Assembly: GCA_001804815.1 (NCBI GenBank)
Contig: MHBI01000115.1
Coordinates: forward strand, 1-47,792
Direction: 5' to 3'
From: Lentisphaerae bacterium GWF2_50_93
GTDB lineage: Bacteria > Verrucomicrobiota > Lentisphaeria > Victivallales > GWF2-50-93
Length of the DNA: 47,792 nt
The first letter of the stretch is position 1; each line of letters starts with the position of its first letter. Below are positions 1-7,260 of the stretch, one piece after another. Below the pieces are notes generated by a model, which ran no database searches, was not told where the DNA came from, and worked only from the letters and a program-made list of their open reading frames with translations. Both the position numbers and the translations under genes were made by a program.

Positions 1-2
1 CC

Positions 3-167
3 CTTGACATTCTGTCCACGGCGATAACGGAAGTCTACAACGGAGGATCCTTCTACAGCCCCTCCATTGACAAGCGCCTGCGCGACCGTCAGAAGGGAGC
101 TCCAAGGCAAACGCATCGCTCAAGCCGTTCCGGCCGCAAATGGAAAACCGATATACACCTGACATAG
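3..167 (+). pseudogene. possible C-terminal fragment of a response regulator (partial)
   Basis: An open frame enters from the left edge and stops at TAG (165-167). Its first 25 residues (LDILSTAITEVYNGGSFYSP, then SIDKRLRD) resemble the end of a receiver domain and linker in NarL/LuxR-type regulators, where an 'ai..v..Gg.y.sp.i...l' pattern is usual. The expected LuxR helix-turn-helix does not follow: the tail is short, basic and unrecognisable, so the gene is probably truncated or frameshifted here. Identification rests on a weak motif only. Confidence 0.3.
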
Positions 168-228
168 CGCGAGATGCAGTCCTGGTATCGCACGCAAGCC
201 CCTTGTTAAGGATATGACAATGATCCTA
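168..228. other. short non-coding gap
   Basis: No gene, hairpin or convincing promoter is visible between the partial frame on the left and the end of the minus-strand transporter pseudogene. Confidence 0.4.
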
Positions 229-1185
229 TCAATGAAACATGCTATAATACACAAGTGGGATTCCGACAAGGCTGAACAGGATGTTCAGAAAAACTAATTC
301 GGATGCTGTTTCCGAATCACATTGGTACTGGGTGGCGAATACAGTGCCTAAAACGGCAGAAGGCATAGCGCTGATCAGGATCAGAACCTGCTTTTCAAGT
401 ATGTCGACATGCATCAGGCCGGCACCAAGGCTGACAAGGACCGGCTGGATCCCCATCTGAATAGTTGCAGATACAAGGAACAACGGCAGTATCCGGCGTA
501 CCGATGTGAACTTTAACTGCAACCCGAGGATCAGACATGCCAGCACGGTTAGCGTACCATTGATCATCCGAAACGCCTCCCAGAAAGGTTCCATGAAAGG
601 GTTTTTTACAATCATCTGGAACTGTGAGACAATAATACCGGCAATGATAGAAATGAAAATGGGCTATTTGAGATAGTTAAGAAAAGTTACAGCCATAGCT
701 TTCAATCCCGAGCTTCCTGAACCATAATAGGATGCGATGATGGGACATAAGGTGAAGATGGGTATGCCTACTCCAAGTTCGCTGATCAGGATGGCATCCG
801 ATATCGCGACCGGATTGTTTGGAAAGGCAAATTGGATCAACGGATAGCCGATCAGGGCTGAAGAACCGAAACTGGATGTAATAATGAGCGTGCCTAAAGT
901 TTCACTCCTGAGGCGCATAAGCTTGCCGGCAGTCCAGGCGATTATCATGCATGAAGCGCCGGCAATGAACATTATCAATACCAGGACAAACTGATGTCCA
1001 TTGACAGGATTCAGGGAGAGCTGGGAGAAGATAACAGCCGGCAGGATGGCCGTTGTCATCAGCTTTGAGTATGATTTAAGGTCATTGGAGAAAACAATGT
1101 TTTTCTTCTTTAAAATGATAACCAGTAAGACCACAAGGGCAAAGGCGAAGACGGTTTCTGTAACACGTAGTGTTGTAAAGATCAT
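229..1185 (-). pseudogene. AEC-family (auxin efflux carrier-like) transporter broken by an in-frame TAG
   Basis: Two adjacent minus-strand frames, 664-1185 (173 residues) and 229-615 (128 residues), lie in exactly the same reading frame. They are separated only by an amber codon at 664-666 and 16 further open codons. Read through, the protein has about 318 residues, normal for the AEC family of membrane permeases exporting small organic acids. The break falls in the family's central region, where ...LNYLK is followed by PIFISIIAGI, the usual 'LKNP' start of the C-terminal helical half. The sequence is hydrophobic throughout with about ten candidate transmembrane helices. A single base change from a sense codon explains the stop, so this is either a recent pseudogene or a sequencing error. 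TAG is an ordinary stop elsewhere in the window. Confidence 0.8.
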
Positions 1186-1214
1186 GCCTGATTCCGTGAA
1201 GGCTTTCTATGCCG

Positions 1215-1420
1215 TCACTTTCCTGTTATATTTTTCGCCCCTAAAATAGCCCGGAATGGCTTCCCTGCCATCCCGTCCAACATTTTCCCCATGTATTTCC
1301 CGGAATTGACCTCCTTGCCTGTTGTGGAACTCCGGACTGCCGTGTTCGCACAGGCGATCAGCCCTTCCTTCTTCCCGGGCTCGCACTTCATACTCTTAGC
1401 AAGGGCTAAGTCCTTACCTA
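1215..1420 (-). pseudogene. C-terminal coding remnant, family not recognised
   Basis: On the minus strand a frame open for about 68 codons ends at TGA (1215-1217), 29 bases before the transporter start. It reads like genuine protein (for example KKEGLIACANTAVRSS and KYMGKMLDGMAGKPFRAILG) with no plausible start or ribosome binding site; an in-frame TAA lies just upstream. It looks like the last part of a truncated gene. I cannot assign a family. It may be the other end of the gene whose start lies at 1638, or an unrelated fragment. Confidence 0.35.
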
Positions 1421-1638
1421 TATATTATACCCGAAAAACAGGGGAAATTAAGGCCTGGGGCGGGGGGCTTCCGGGTCAATTGGACAGGAAGTCGGGGGTA
1501 GGGGTATTTTTCAAAATGTCCATTCCATTTAAATCCTTTTGCGAAAAACGGGTCGGTGGTAATTATAGCATCTCCGGGCGATTTAAAATGATAACAAACA
1601 TGGGAAATATAAGATATGTCAAAATTGCTAATTTTCAT
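1414..1638 (-). pseudogene. N-terminal fragment of an MBL-fold metallo-hydrolase
   Basis: The minus-strand frame starts with ATG at 1638 behind an AAGGGATG ribosome binding site. Its first 45 or so residues (MKISNFDISYISHVCYHF, then TTDPFFAKGFKWNGHFEKY) match the start of metallo-beta-lactamase-fold hydrolases: an 'I.H..f....g..i.tDPf' strand-turn-strand. The zinc-binding HxHxDH motif that should follow is missing; after residue 46 the sequence turns to low-complexity coding nonsense. The gene therefore keeps its promoter, start and first two strands only and cannot encode an active enzyme. Confidence 0.5.
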
Positions 1639-1659
1639 AATGACATCCCTTCAGGTTTT

Positions 1660-1688
1660 ATTGTAGTAAAGATTTTGATATTTTGCAA
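1660..1688 (-). promoter_or_regulatory. sigma-70-like promoter of the MBL-fold fragment
   Basis: On the minus strand TTGCAA (1683-1688) and TACAAT (1660-1665) are 17 bases apart, about 20 bases upstream of the ATG at 1638. The promoter appears to have outlived its gene. Confidence 0.45.
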
Positions 1689-1822
1689 AGATTCATCCAT
1701 CCTAAGGTCAGTTCTGCGTCGGATTTCACACGGAGCTGCTGTATGGACGTTCAGGTAGCGCTCATGTCTACTTGGCAACCGTAGGAATTTTCTTCCCCAT
1801 GTGCAGAGGCATCGTGCTAAAA

Positions 1823-2998
1823 CTACCACCACCATTCTTCCGGAAGGGAGAGAATTGATTTGTTGCCAGTTTCAACCACTACGGTCGATTCGCCGATCGG
1901 CAGTTCGACGGGAATCCGTTCACGGCCGTAGTGGAATCCTCTAGGGGATGAGGCATTCTCCCTGAAGACGAGCTTGCCGTTGATCCATACTGTCCGTACG
2001 GAGCCTCCAATGTTCAGGTAGATTTTGCGCGCATTTTGCGAACTGATGGTAGCCATGCCGATGTAGTATGGCGCCTCGCCGAGTTCCTTGTTGAGCTTCA
2101 GCCAGTAGCCTTCCTGTCCGACCTGTACCCACCACCAGCCGTCCTTGGGATCGGGTAGATCTGGGATGACAATGTCCTTCCAGGATCCGTCAGGCTTGAG
2201 TTCCCTGACTGATTTCTCATCAAGAGGAGGAGCGTCCTTGACGGCGGGGCGGAACCTCCATTTGCATACTATGCCAGGAAGGGGTTCAGGACTAAAGACG
2301 TCGGGCAAGGGAACGTCTTGGTGACCAAGTGCGTCGAGGACGGTCCTGGCAACGCAGCGGTTGCCTTCTAGGTTAAAATGGTTCTGGTCGTCCTCCCACA
2401 TCCACTTGCCGGATTCCCAGGCTTTTTTCATATAGTCATAGGGTTTTGCGATGTTGAAGACGTATTTTTTGGAAAGCTGATTGGTGGCGGTCCAGTAGGG
2501 GACGAGATCCTTCTGCTCGCTCTCCATGAACTTCGGGCCTGCGAGACGGTCACGCAGAATAAGGAGAGGTATCTTGGCATCGCAGATTTTCTTAACCAGC
2601 GCCTCCATGTCCTTCGAATACTGCTCAACAGTTGTCTTTCGGTCCAGATCGTTGCCGCCACTGCAGAACAGGATGATCATGTCGGGTTTTGCCGGTAGAA
2701 TTACTTCATCAAGGGGGCGGATGTTATCGCCTGCCGTGGCGCCACCCACAGCGCAATTGAGGAAGCGGGGGACTGGTTTAACAGCATCCCTCATGGCCTG
2801 ACGTATCAGGAGAGGCCACGTGGCTCCATCGGTCAGGGAATCGCCCAATAGCCCTATCCGGCAGCCCTGAGGCGACGCCGTCAATTTTATAGCTTCATCT
2901 GCGCCGGCTACGATGCCAGCGAGCATCAATCCTGCCATCGTTATCCTTGCGACATTTGCGGAGACTGTACCGCAACCTGCTTTAGACAAATCAACCAT
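1823..2998 (-). CDS. secreted SGNH/GDSL-family hydrolase
   Basis: 391 residues. An N-terminal hydrophobic stretch (about residues 17-33) suggests export. The SGNH esterase blocks are visible: GDSLTDG with nucleophile Ser54, the block II glycines near residues 85-86, GGND with Asn116, and the terminal D-x-x-H at Asp204/His207. The family covers acetyl-xylan esterases and rhamnogalacturonan acetylesterases acting on polysaccharides. Residues after about 235 form a second beta-rich domain (VRTVWINGKLVF), like the galactose-binding-type modules attached to sugar esterases. The start at 2998 is chosen over an upstream in-frame ATG because AGGAGG sits seven bases before it. The gene follows the GH3 remnant by 25 bases and GH42 before that, so it probably de-acylated the same glycan. 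Confidence 0.85.
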   Translation of the reverse strand: MVDLSKAGCGTVSANVARITMAGLMLAGIVAGADEAIKLTASPQGCRIGLLGDSLTDGATWPLLIRQAMRDAVKPVPRFLNCAVGGATAGDNIRPLDEVILPAKPDMIILFCSGGNDLDRKTTVEQYSKDMEALVKKICDAKIPLLILRDRLAGPKFMESEQKDLVPYWTATNQLSKKYVFNIAKPYDYMKKAWESGKWMWEDDQNHFNLEGNRCVARTVLDALGHQDVPLPDVFSPEPLPGIVCKWRFRPAVKDAPPLDEKSVRELKPDGSWKDIVIPDLPDPKDGWWWVQVGQEGYWLKLNKELGEAPYYIGMATISSQNARKIYLNIGGSVRTVWINGKLVFRENASSPRGFHYGRERIPVELPIGESTVVVETGNKSILSLPEEWWW

Positions 2999-3023
2999 AA
3001 AAAATCCTCCTTTTAAAGATTGT

Positions 3024-3370
3024 TCAGGCGACGACTGAGAAACTGGAGATGAGCAGTTGATCCGGATTTCCGCCGACATGAACCTCGAAGTTTCCGGGCT
3101 CTACCGACCATTTTCCGCTGACACCGGATATAGATCGTGTACGCTTCCTACGCCAACGTCGCCCCAGAGTTCCTTTGCCTTTTCCGGAGCGAATTTTCCG
3201 TCTGGAGAAATTGCGGTCATTGTCCGCATCTTGTCGACGATGCCGGAGCCCATGAACATGTCCAGCTGCCGCGCCTTCTTCTCCAGCGTCATGCGGCTAA
3301 CCAGATCCGCGATCCGTTTTTCCAAGGGCTGTAATTTATCCTTGTAAACTGAAATCTTATTTTTCACCAT
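3024..3370 (-). pseudogene. GH3 beta-glucosidase reduced to its two ends by a large internal deletion
   Basis: The frame starting at ATG 3370 opens with the classic GH3 N-terminus (PLEKRIADLVSRMTLEKKARQ, then GVGSVHDLYP) and stops after 89 residues at 3101. In the +1 frame, starting at about 3120, the sequence immediately continues with a typical GH3 C-terminus: SGKWSVEPGNFEVHVGG, then DQLLISSFSVV and TGA at 3024-3026. About 75 residues of N-terminus are thus joined to about 32 residues of C-terminus. Normal GH3 enzymes have 700-850 residues, so roughly 2 kb is missing, including the nucleophile Asp region. The start lies 9 bases from the GH42 stop and the C-terminal stop is 25 bases from the SGNH start, showing that a GH42-GH3-SGNH operon was the ancestral arrangement. 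Confidence 0.8.
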
Positions 3371-3379
3371 ATGCTTTCC

Positions 3380-5383
3380 TTATTTTCTTACAACGCATAC
3401 TCCGTAGGCCGGAAGGTTTGCAGTTCCGTCCTTGAATTTGCCGATGACGGCTTTTCCGCTGATGCCAAGCGGTACGGAGGCAGGTTCAGGATTATGGTTG
3501 ATGGCGAACGTAAAATTGCCACGGTTTATCACCTCCACATGAAGCGGAGCAGGGGGGCCATTCTTTATCTTTGACACGGAGAGCACATAATCAAGAAGTT
3601 TTTCATTGATATCCTCGGAAAGACGGATTCCGGTGGAATATACAGCCCTTCCTTTGCCGGTTTTATTTTCTGTGATTGCGGCCTGTCCTTTATACAAGTC
3701 TTCGCTGAAGGTGAGAAGCACGTCGGCATCGGAGACGGAGATGTCGCCAATCCATATCTTCGCCTTTCCGGAAACTTTTGCTCCATTCAGTTTTCCAGCC
3801 ATCCCGACTTCGACATGCTTGCACAGATTGGGATTTCCCATCGCCAGATCCGGATCGCAATGGCTCCTGAGATATATGCCACCTTCAATTCCGATACCGA
3901 AAAGCTTTTCAAGATGGGCCGGGCCCGGAGCGGGTATATAGTTGTCGTTGAAGTCACGGATTCCGAGTTGTCCGATCGCAAGCACTGTCCCCCCTTTCCT
4001 GACAAATCCCTTCAGGTTTGATGCGAACTCCTCCGATATCATCAGCAATGACGGGAGGACGATCAGCTTATACTTATTCAAATCGCGACCAGGAGGGATG
4101 ATGTCCGTCAGGATATTACGGCGGTAGAATTCCCTGTGCAGGCGGCCTATCAGGTTAATGTATTCAATATCTTTGCCGATACGTGCCGAATCATAACCCC
4201 AGAGGGTCTCATAATCCTGGATGATGGCAACCTGGGCTTCAGGCAACGGCAATGGATTGATAATTTCCCTGATTGAAATTATTTCCTGGAAACATTTTTT
4301 CACTGATTCGAAGCGGTGCCTTGGTTTTCCGGAATGTTCCAATATCCCCTGGAGCTCCTGTTCCTGTCCGGAAAGGCAGGTCCTCCAGCGGAATACCATG
4401 AATGCCTCTGCACCATGGGCGAAGCTGCTCCAGGCCCATGCACGGAACTGGTCTTTGTGAGAAGGTTTATTGTGATCCAGAGCACCGGAGCCGGTCTCGG
4501 TCAGCCAATGGCGGGAATTCGGTTTTAACTGACGGAATACGTCAAGCGCAAGGGCGTCGTTATCCATCGTCGTGGTGTCAAAGTAAAGGTCATTGCACGC
4601 GACATCCAGCTTTTCATACAGCTTATAATAATTGATCGGGGTGAATATGGGGCCCATGCCATTGGTGGTAACTGTAGCTGAAGGATGTTTTTTCCGGATT
4701 ATCTGCATTTGCTCCATTCCGAAATCGATCATCATGTCGCTCCGGAAACGGCGGCTGTCCAATTTCTGCGCCGAATAGAGTTCAACCCGGCCGTCATCAA
4801 GCGAGATCTGGCTCCAATCCGTGAACTCGACGCTCCAGAATGCGGTCTTCCAGCGCTGGTTCAGTTCCTGTATTGTTCCATATTTTGACTTTAGCCATGT
4901 CCTGAAGCGCGACTGGCAGTTCTGGCAATGGCAGGATCCTGATTCCGGACCCAGCTCATTGTCAATCTGCCAGGCAGTGACATTCATATGCCGAGATATT
5001 TCTTCTGAGAGTTTCTTGGTGATTCTGCGGCAATGGTGACGATAGGTGTCTGAACTGAAGCAGTAATGCCGGCGGCTGCCATGCCCCATCCTGGTTTCAT
5101 CTGGACGTACTATGAGTACATCTGGGCAATTCGATGTCAGCCAGGCTGGCGGAGTCGCCGTTGGTGTACACATTAGGACTTCAATTCCATTCTTTCCAAA
5201 CATTTCAATAGTCGAATGAAGCCATTCCAGATTGAATACGCCTTCTTTGGTTTCCATCCTAGACCAGGCGAATTCACCAATTCGAACAATGTTGATGCCG
5301 GCCTCCTTCATGAGCCTGATATCTGTTTTCAGCCTTCTCCGCCCCCAGTACTCCGGATAGTACGCACACCCTGTGTATTTCAT
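3380..5383 (-). CDS. GH42 beta-galactosidase
   Basis: 667 residues, the usual length of family 42 beta-galactosidases, which release terminal galactose (or alpha-L-arabinopyranose) from oligosaccharides. No signal peptide is present, so it should act in the cytoplasm. The TIM barrel carries the acid/base Glu143 in WQIDNELG and the nucleophile Glu296 in WLTETGSG. The zinc cluster of the family is seen as Cys108 plus Cys151, Cys153 and Cys156 in CHCQNC. A trimerisation domain (about residues 390-600) and a small C-terminal beta domain follow. GGAAGG precedes the ATG. It is the first gene of the minus-strand operon and diverges from the pseudopilin locus, sharing a 191-bp control region with it. 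Confidence 0.93.
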   Translation of the reverse strand: MKYTGCAYYPEYWGRRRLKTDIRLMKEAGINIVRIGEFAWSRMETKEGVFNLEWLHSTIEMFGKNGIEVLMCTPTATPPAWLTSNCPDVLIVRPDETRMGHGSRRHYCFSSDTYRHHCRRITKKLSEEISRHMNVTAWQIDNELGPESGSCHCQNCQSRFRTWLKSKYGTIQELNQRWKTAFWSVEFTDWSQISLDDGRVELYSAQKLDSRRFRSDMMIDFGMEQMQIIRKKHPSATVTTNGMGPIFTPINYYKLYEKLDVACNDLYFDTTTMDNDALALDVFRQLKPNSRHWLTETGSGALDHNKPSHKDQFRAWAWSSFAHGAEAFMVFRWRTCLSGQEQELQGILEHSGKPRHRFESVKKCFQEIISIREIINPLPLPEAQVAIIQDYETLWGYDSARIGKDIEYINLIGRLHREFYRRNILTDIIPPGRDLNKYKLIVLPSLLMISEEFASNLKGFVRKGGTVLAIGQLGIRDFNDNYIPAPGPAHLEKLFGIGIEGGIYLRSHCDPDLAMGNPNLCKHVEVGMAGKLNGAKVSGKAKIWIGDISVSDADVLLTFSEDLYKGQAAITENKTGKGRAVYSTGIRLSEDINEKLLDYVLSVSKIKNGPPAPLHVEVINRGNFTFAINHNPEPASVPLGISGKAVIGKFKDGTANLPAYGVCVVRK

Positions 5384-5425
5384 GGCTGTTCCTTCCTATT
5401 TAAAAATATCAAATATCTTGAGACA

Positions 5426-5465
5426 AATGGTTGACAATGGTTGATAATGGAATATAATGGTTATA
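5426..5465. repeat. four tandem 10-bp AATGG repeats over a promoter
   Basis: AATGG begins at 5426, 5436, 5446 and 5456, exactly one helical turn apart; the first two copies are nearly identical ten-mers (AATGGTTGAC, AATGGTTGAT) and the others are degenerate. The array covers the -35 and -10 boxes of the plus-strand promoter and lies between the divergent GH42 and pseudopilin genes. It could be a multi-site operator read from one face of the helix, or a slippage-born microsatellite. Confidence 0.6.
5431..5458 (+). promoter_or_regulatory. sigma-70-like promoter of the pseudopilin/polysaccharide locus
   Basis: TTGACA (5431-5436) and TATAAT (5453-5458) are 16 bases apart and match consensus perfectly. 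Transcription would begin near 5465, leaving a leader of about 110 bases before the pseudopilin ATG at 5575. Both boxes are embedded in the AATGG repeat array. Confidence 0.7.
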
Positions 5466-5574
5466 GAAAATAAAGCAAACACCAGATGTTATTTTTTTAA
5501 GGAATGTCCGGAATAAGGAAAATCCTAGTGAAAACGGGTCGGAGTTTGCTTGTAGTTGAGACTATGGAGGCACC

Positions 5575-6381
5575 ATGAGATGCAGAAGTAAATTCGTACT
5601 TGCTGAACTGCCTGTAGTGAGCAGGACAAAGGAGAAATCCTTTACCCTTGTCGAACTGTTGGTGGTCATCGCGATCATCGCGATTCTTGTCGCTCTCCTT
5701 CTCCCTGCCCTGCAGAACGCAAAAGATGTTGCAAGAGACATTACATGCAAATCCAATCTTAAGCAGAATATCCTGACATTCCAGCTTTATCTCGGAGATT
5801 ATGACTTCACGATTCCCGAATGCAAGTTTTCCGGTCTTCATCCAAATGTATATGATGCGCTTGACATTGCCATGGGCAAGGAGGAGCCTCACCGCTCTGC
5901 AGACTGGGACAGGAAGCACCCATATGATGTGAGACAATGTCCGACTGCAGTATCAAAGATAAACATTGTTACCGCGATGCATTACGATGTCAACTTCCTA
6001 TGGAACTACGATGATCCGGACTGGGCCTATCCCGGGCCAAGGTATAATGGAGGCAGGAAATGGACACAGATGAGCGCGCCTAGCACATATCCATTCATGT
6101 GGGATGCCCTATGGGAAAATCGTGGGAATCTTTATGGCGATGGGAATGTTTGGTTCAGCAATTATGGAAATGGGCCTCTGCAATGGGCTGAATTTGTATA
6201 TCTCCAGTATTATCAGGTCGGCCCCATCCATGGTTCCGGGCCAAGGGTTGCCATACCAGGAAGTTCATCTTCATATCGTGGCAAGGCGAACGTGGCTTTT
6301 GGTGATGGGCACGCGGGAGGGATTGACATAAGCGAAGTTTCAAGCAAGGGGTATCATTGGTTTGAAATGGATGGAGAATAA
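5575..6381 (+). CDS. pseudopilin-like protein with prepilin cleavage/methylation motif (copy 1)
   Basis: 268 residues. After a 21-residue basic leader comes KSFTLVELLVVIAIIAIL and LVALLLPALQNAK, the type IV prepilin/pseudopilin signature: processing by prepilin peptidase before Phe, Glu at +5, and a hydrophobic helix that anchors or polymerises the protein. The rest is a soluble domain ending in FGDGHAGGID and YHWFEMDG, the glycine/histidine-rich tail typical of Planctomycetes-Lentisphaerae 'H-X9-DG' pseudopilin-like proteins. GGAGGCACC precedes the ATG. It heads the plus-strand polysaccharide locus and is a close tandem paralogue of the next gene. Function is not established; surface display or substrate binding during polysaccharide use is a reasonable inference from position. 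Confidence 0.85.
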   Translation: MRCRSKFVLAELPVVSRTKEKSFTLVELLVVIAIIAILVALLLPALQNAKDVARDITCKSNLKQNILTFQLYLGDYDFTIPECKFSGLHPNVYDALDIAMGKEEPHRSADWDRKHPYDVRQCPTAVSKINIVTAMHYDVNFLWNYDDPDWAYPGPRYNGGRKWTQMSAPSTYPFMWDALWENRGNLYGDGNVWFSNYGNGPLQWAEFVYLQYYQVGPIHGSGPRVAIPGSSSSYRGKANVAFGDGHAGGIDISEVSSKGYHWFEMDGE

Positions 6382-6430
6382 GATATAGGCGATTCAGATG
6401 ATAGTAATTCCAAATTCAATTAATAAATGA

Positions 6431-6455
6431 TATAATATCACTAAGAAGGAGGGTA
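6431..6455 (+). promoter_or_regulatory. possible internal -10 box and strong RBS of the second pseudopilin
   Basis: TATAAT (6431-6436) lies in an AT-rich gap; no convincing -35 box is visible. AAGGAGGG immediately before the ATG at 6461 is a strong ribosome binding site, so the second pseudopilin may be made in greater amount than the first. Confidence 0.3.
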
Positions 6456-6460
6456 TATCA

Positions 6461-7213
6461 ATGAAAAGGACTTTTACCCTGATTGAGCTTCTGGTTGTTA
6501 TTGCGATAATCGCAATACTTGCATCCCTTCTGCTGCCGGCGCTTCAGACGGCTAAGGAAACTGCACGAGATTCGCAGTGTAAGTCCAACCTCAAGCAGAA
6601 CATTCTACTATTTCAGCTTTATCTCGGAGATTACAATATGATTATCCCATATGAGAATGGAAGCGGAAATCATGTGGATGTGTATGAAGCCATGGATATA
6701 ATAATGAACAAGGTGGATCCGGATCGTGCTGGCGACTGGCGTTCAGTCAAGCCATATGATGTCAGGCAATGTCCGTCGGCCATTGCAAAGGTCAACATGT
6801 GCAGAAACATGCATTACGATCATAATATCATCTGGGATTATGACGCCCCATGGACGGGTCCGCTTGGAGAGCAGTATAGCCAAGGCAAAAAATGGGATCG
6901 GATGACTTCCCCATCGAAGTATCCTTTCTTCTGGGATGGGCTCCTGGAGAACCGTGGTGATCCTTTTGGTGTTGGGGGCGTATGGTTTGGCAATTATGGA
7001 TCCGGTCCGAGGCAATGGGTTGAATATGTCTATTTGAGCTATTATGGAGTTGGTCCCTTTCACGGCTCTGGGCCGCGAGTCGCAATTCCAGGAAGTTCTT
7101 CTTCCTATCGTGGAAGATTTAATGCGGCTTTTGGGGACGGACATGTTGATGGTGTTAACATTGACGACGTTTCGAACAATGGATATCATTGGTTCGAAAT
7201 GGATGGGCAATAA
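6461..7213 (+). CDS. pseudopilin-like protein with prepilin cleavage/methylation motif (copy 2)
   Basis: 250 residues. It begins almost directly with the prepilin signature (MKRTFTLIELLVVIAIIAIL), so its leader is only four residues against 21 in copy 1. It aligns with copy 1 along its full length: CKSNLKQNIL, QLYLGDY, KPYDVRQCP, MHYD, GPFHGSGPRVAIPGSSSSYRG and the FGDGH...YHWFEMDG end are shared, while the residues between are diverged. This is an old tandem duplication in which both copies have been kept. The conserved central cysteines suggest a structured extracytoplasmic domain. Its end is followed within 50 bases by the large secreted propeller protein. Confidence 0.85.
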   Translation: MKRTFTLIELLVVIAIIAILASLLLPALQTAKETARDSQCKSNLKQNILLFQLYLGDYNMIIPYENGSGNHVDVYEAMDIIMNKVDPDRAGDWRSVKPYDVRQCPSAIAKVNMCRNMHYDHNIIWDYDAPWTGPLGEQYSQGKKWDRMTSPSKYPFFWDGLLENRGDPFGVGGVWFGNYGSGPRQWVEYVYLSYYGVGPFHGSGPRVAIPGSSSSYRGRFNAAFGDGHVDGVNIDDVSNNGYHWFEMDGQ

Positions 7214-7217
7214 AATT

Positions 7218-7246
7218 GACACGGTCCTTTAATCAAAAATATTTAA
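7218..7246 (+). promoter_or_regulatory. candidate promoter before the propeller/glycosidase genes
   Basis: TTGACA (7218-7223) is followed after 16 bases by AATATT (7240-7245) in the 48-bp gap between the second pseudopilin and the propeller gene. The -35 box is perfect and the -10 weak, so this may be a secondary promoter. Confidence 0.35.
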
Positions 7247-7260
7247 CCCTTTTAGGGGAG

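Noticed and set aside
664..666. TAG readthrough or pyrrolysine
   Set aside because: TAG is a normal stop elsewhere and AEC transporters have no known recoding; a point mutation is simpler.
1291..1758. 155-residue plus-strand frame
   Set aside because: It lies opposite the MBL-fold remnant and the unidentified coding remnant and shows no protein-like motifs.
5426..5465. CRISPR-like or iteron array
   Set aside because: Only four 10-bp units without spacers, located on a promoter; no cas or rep gene adjacent.
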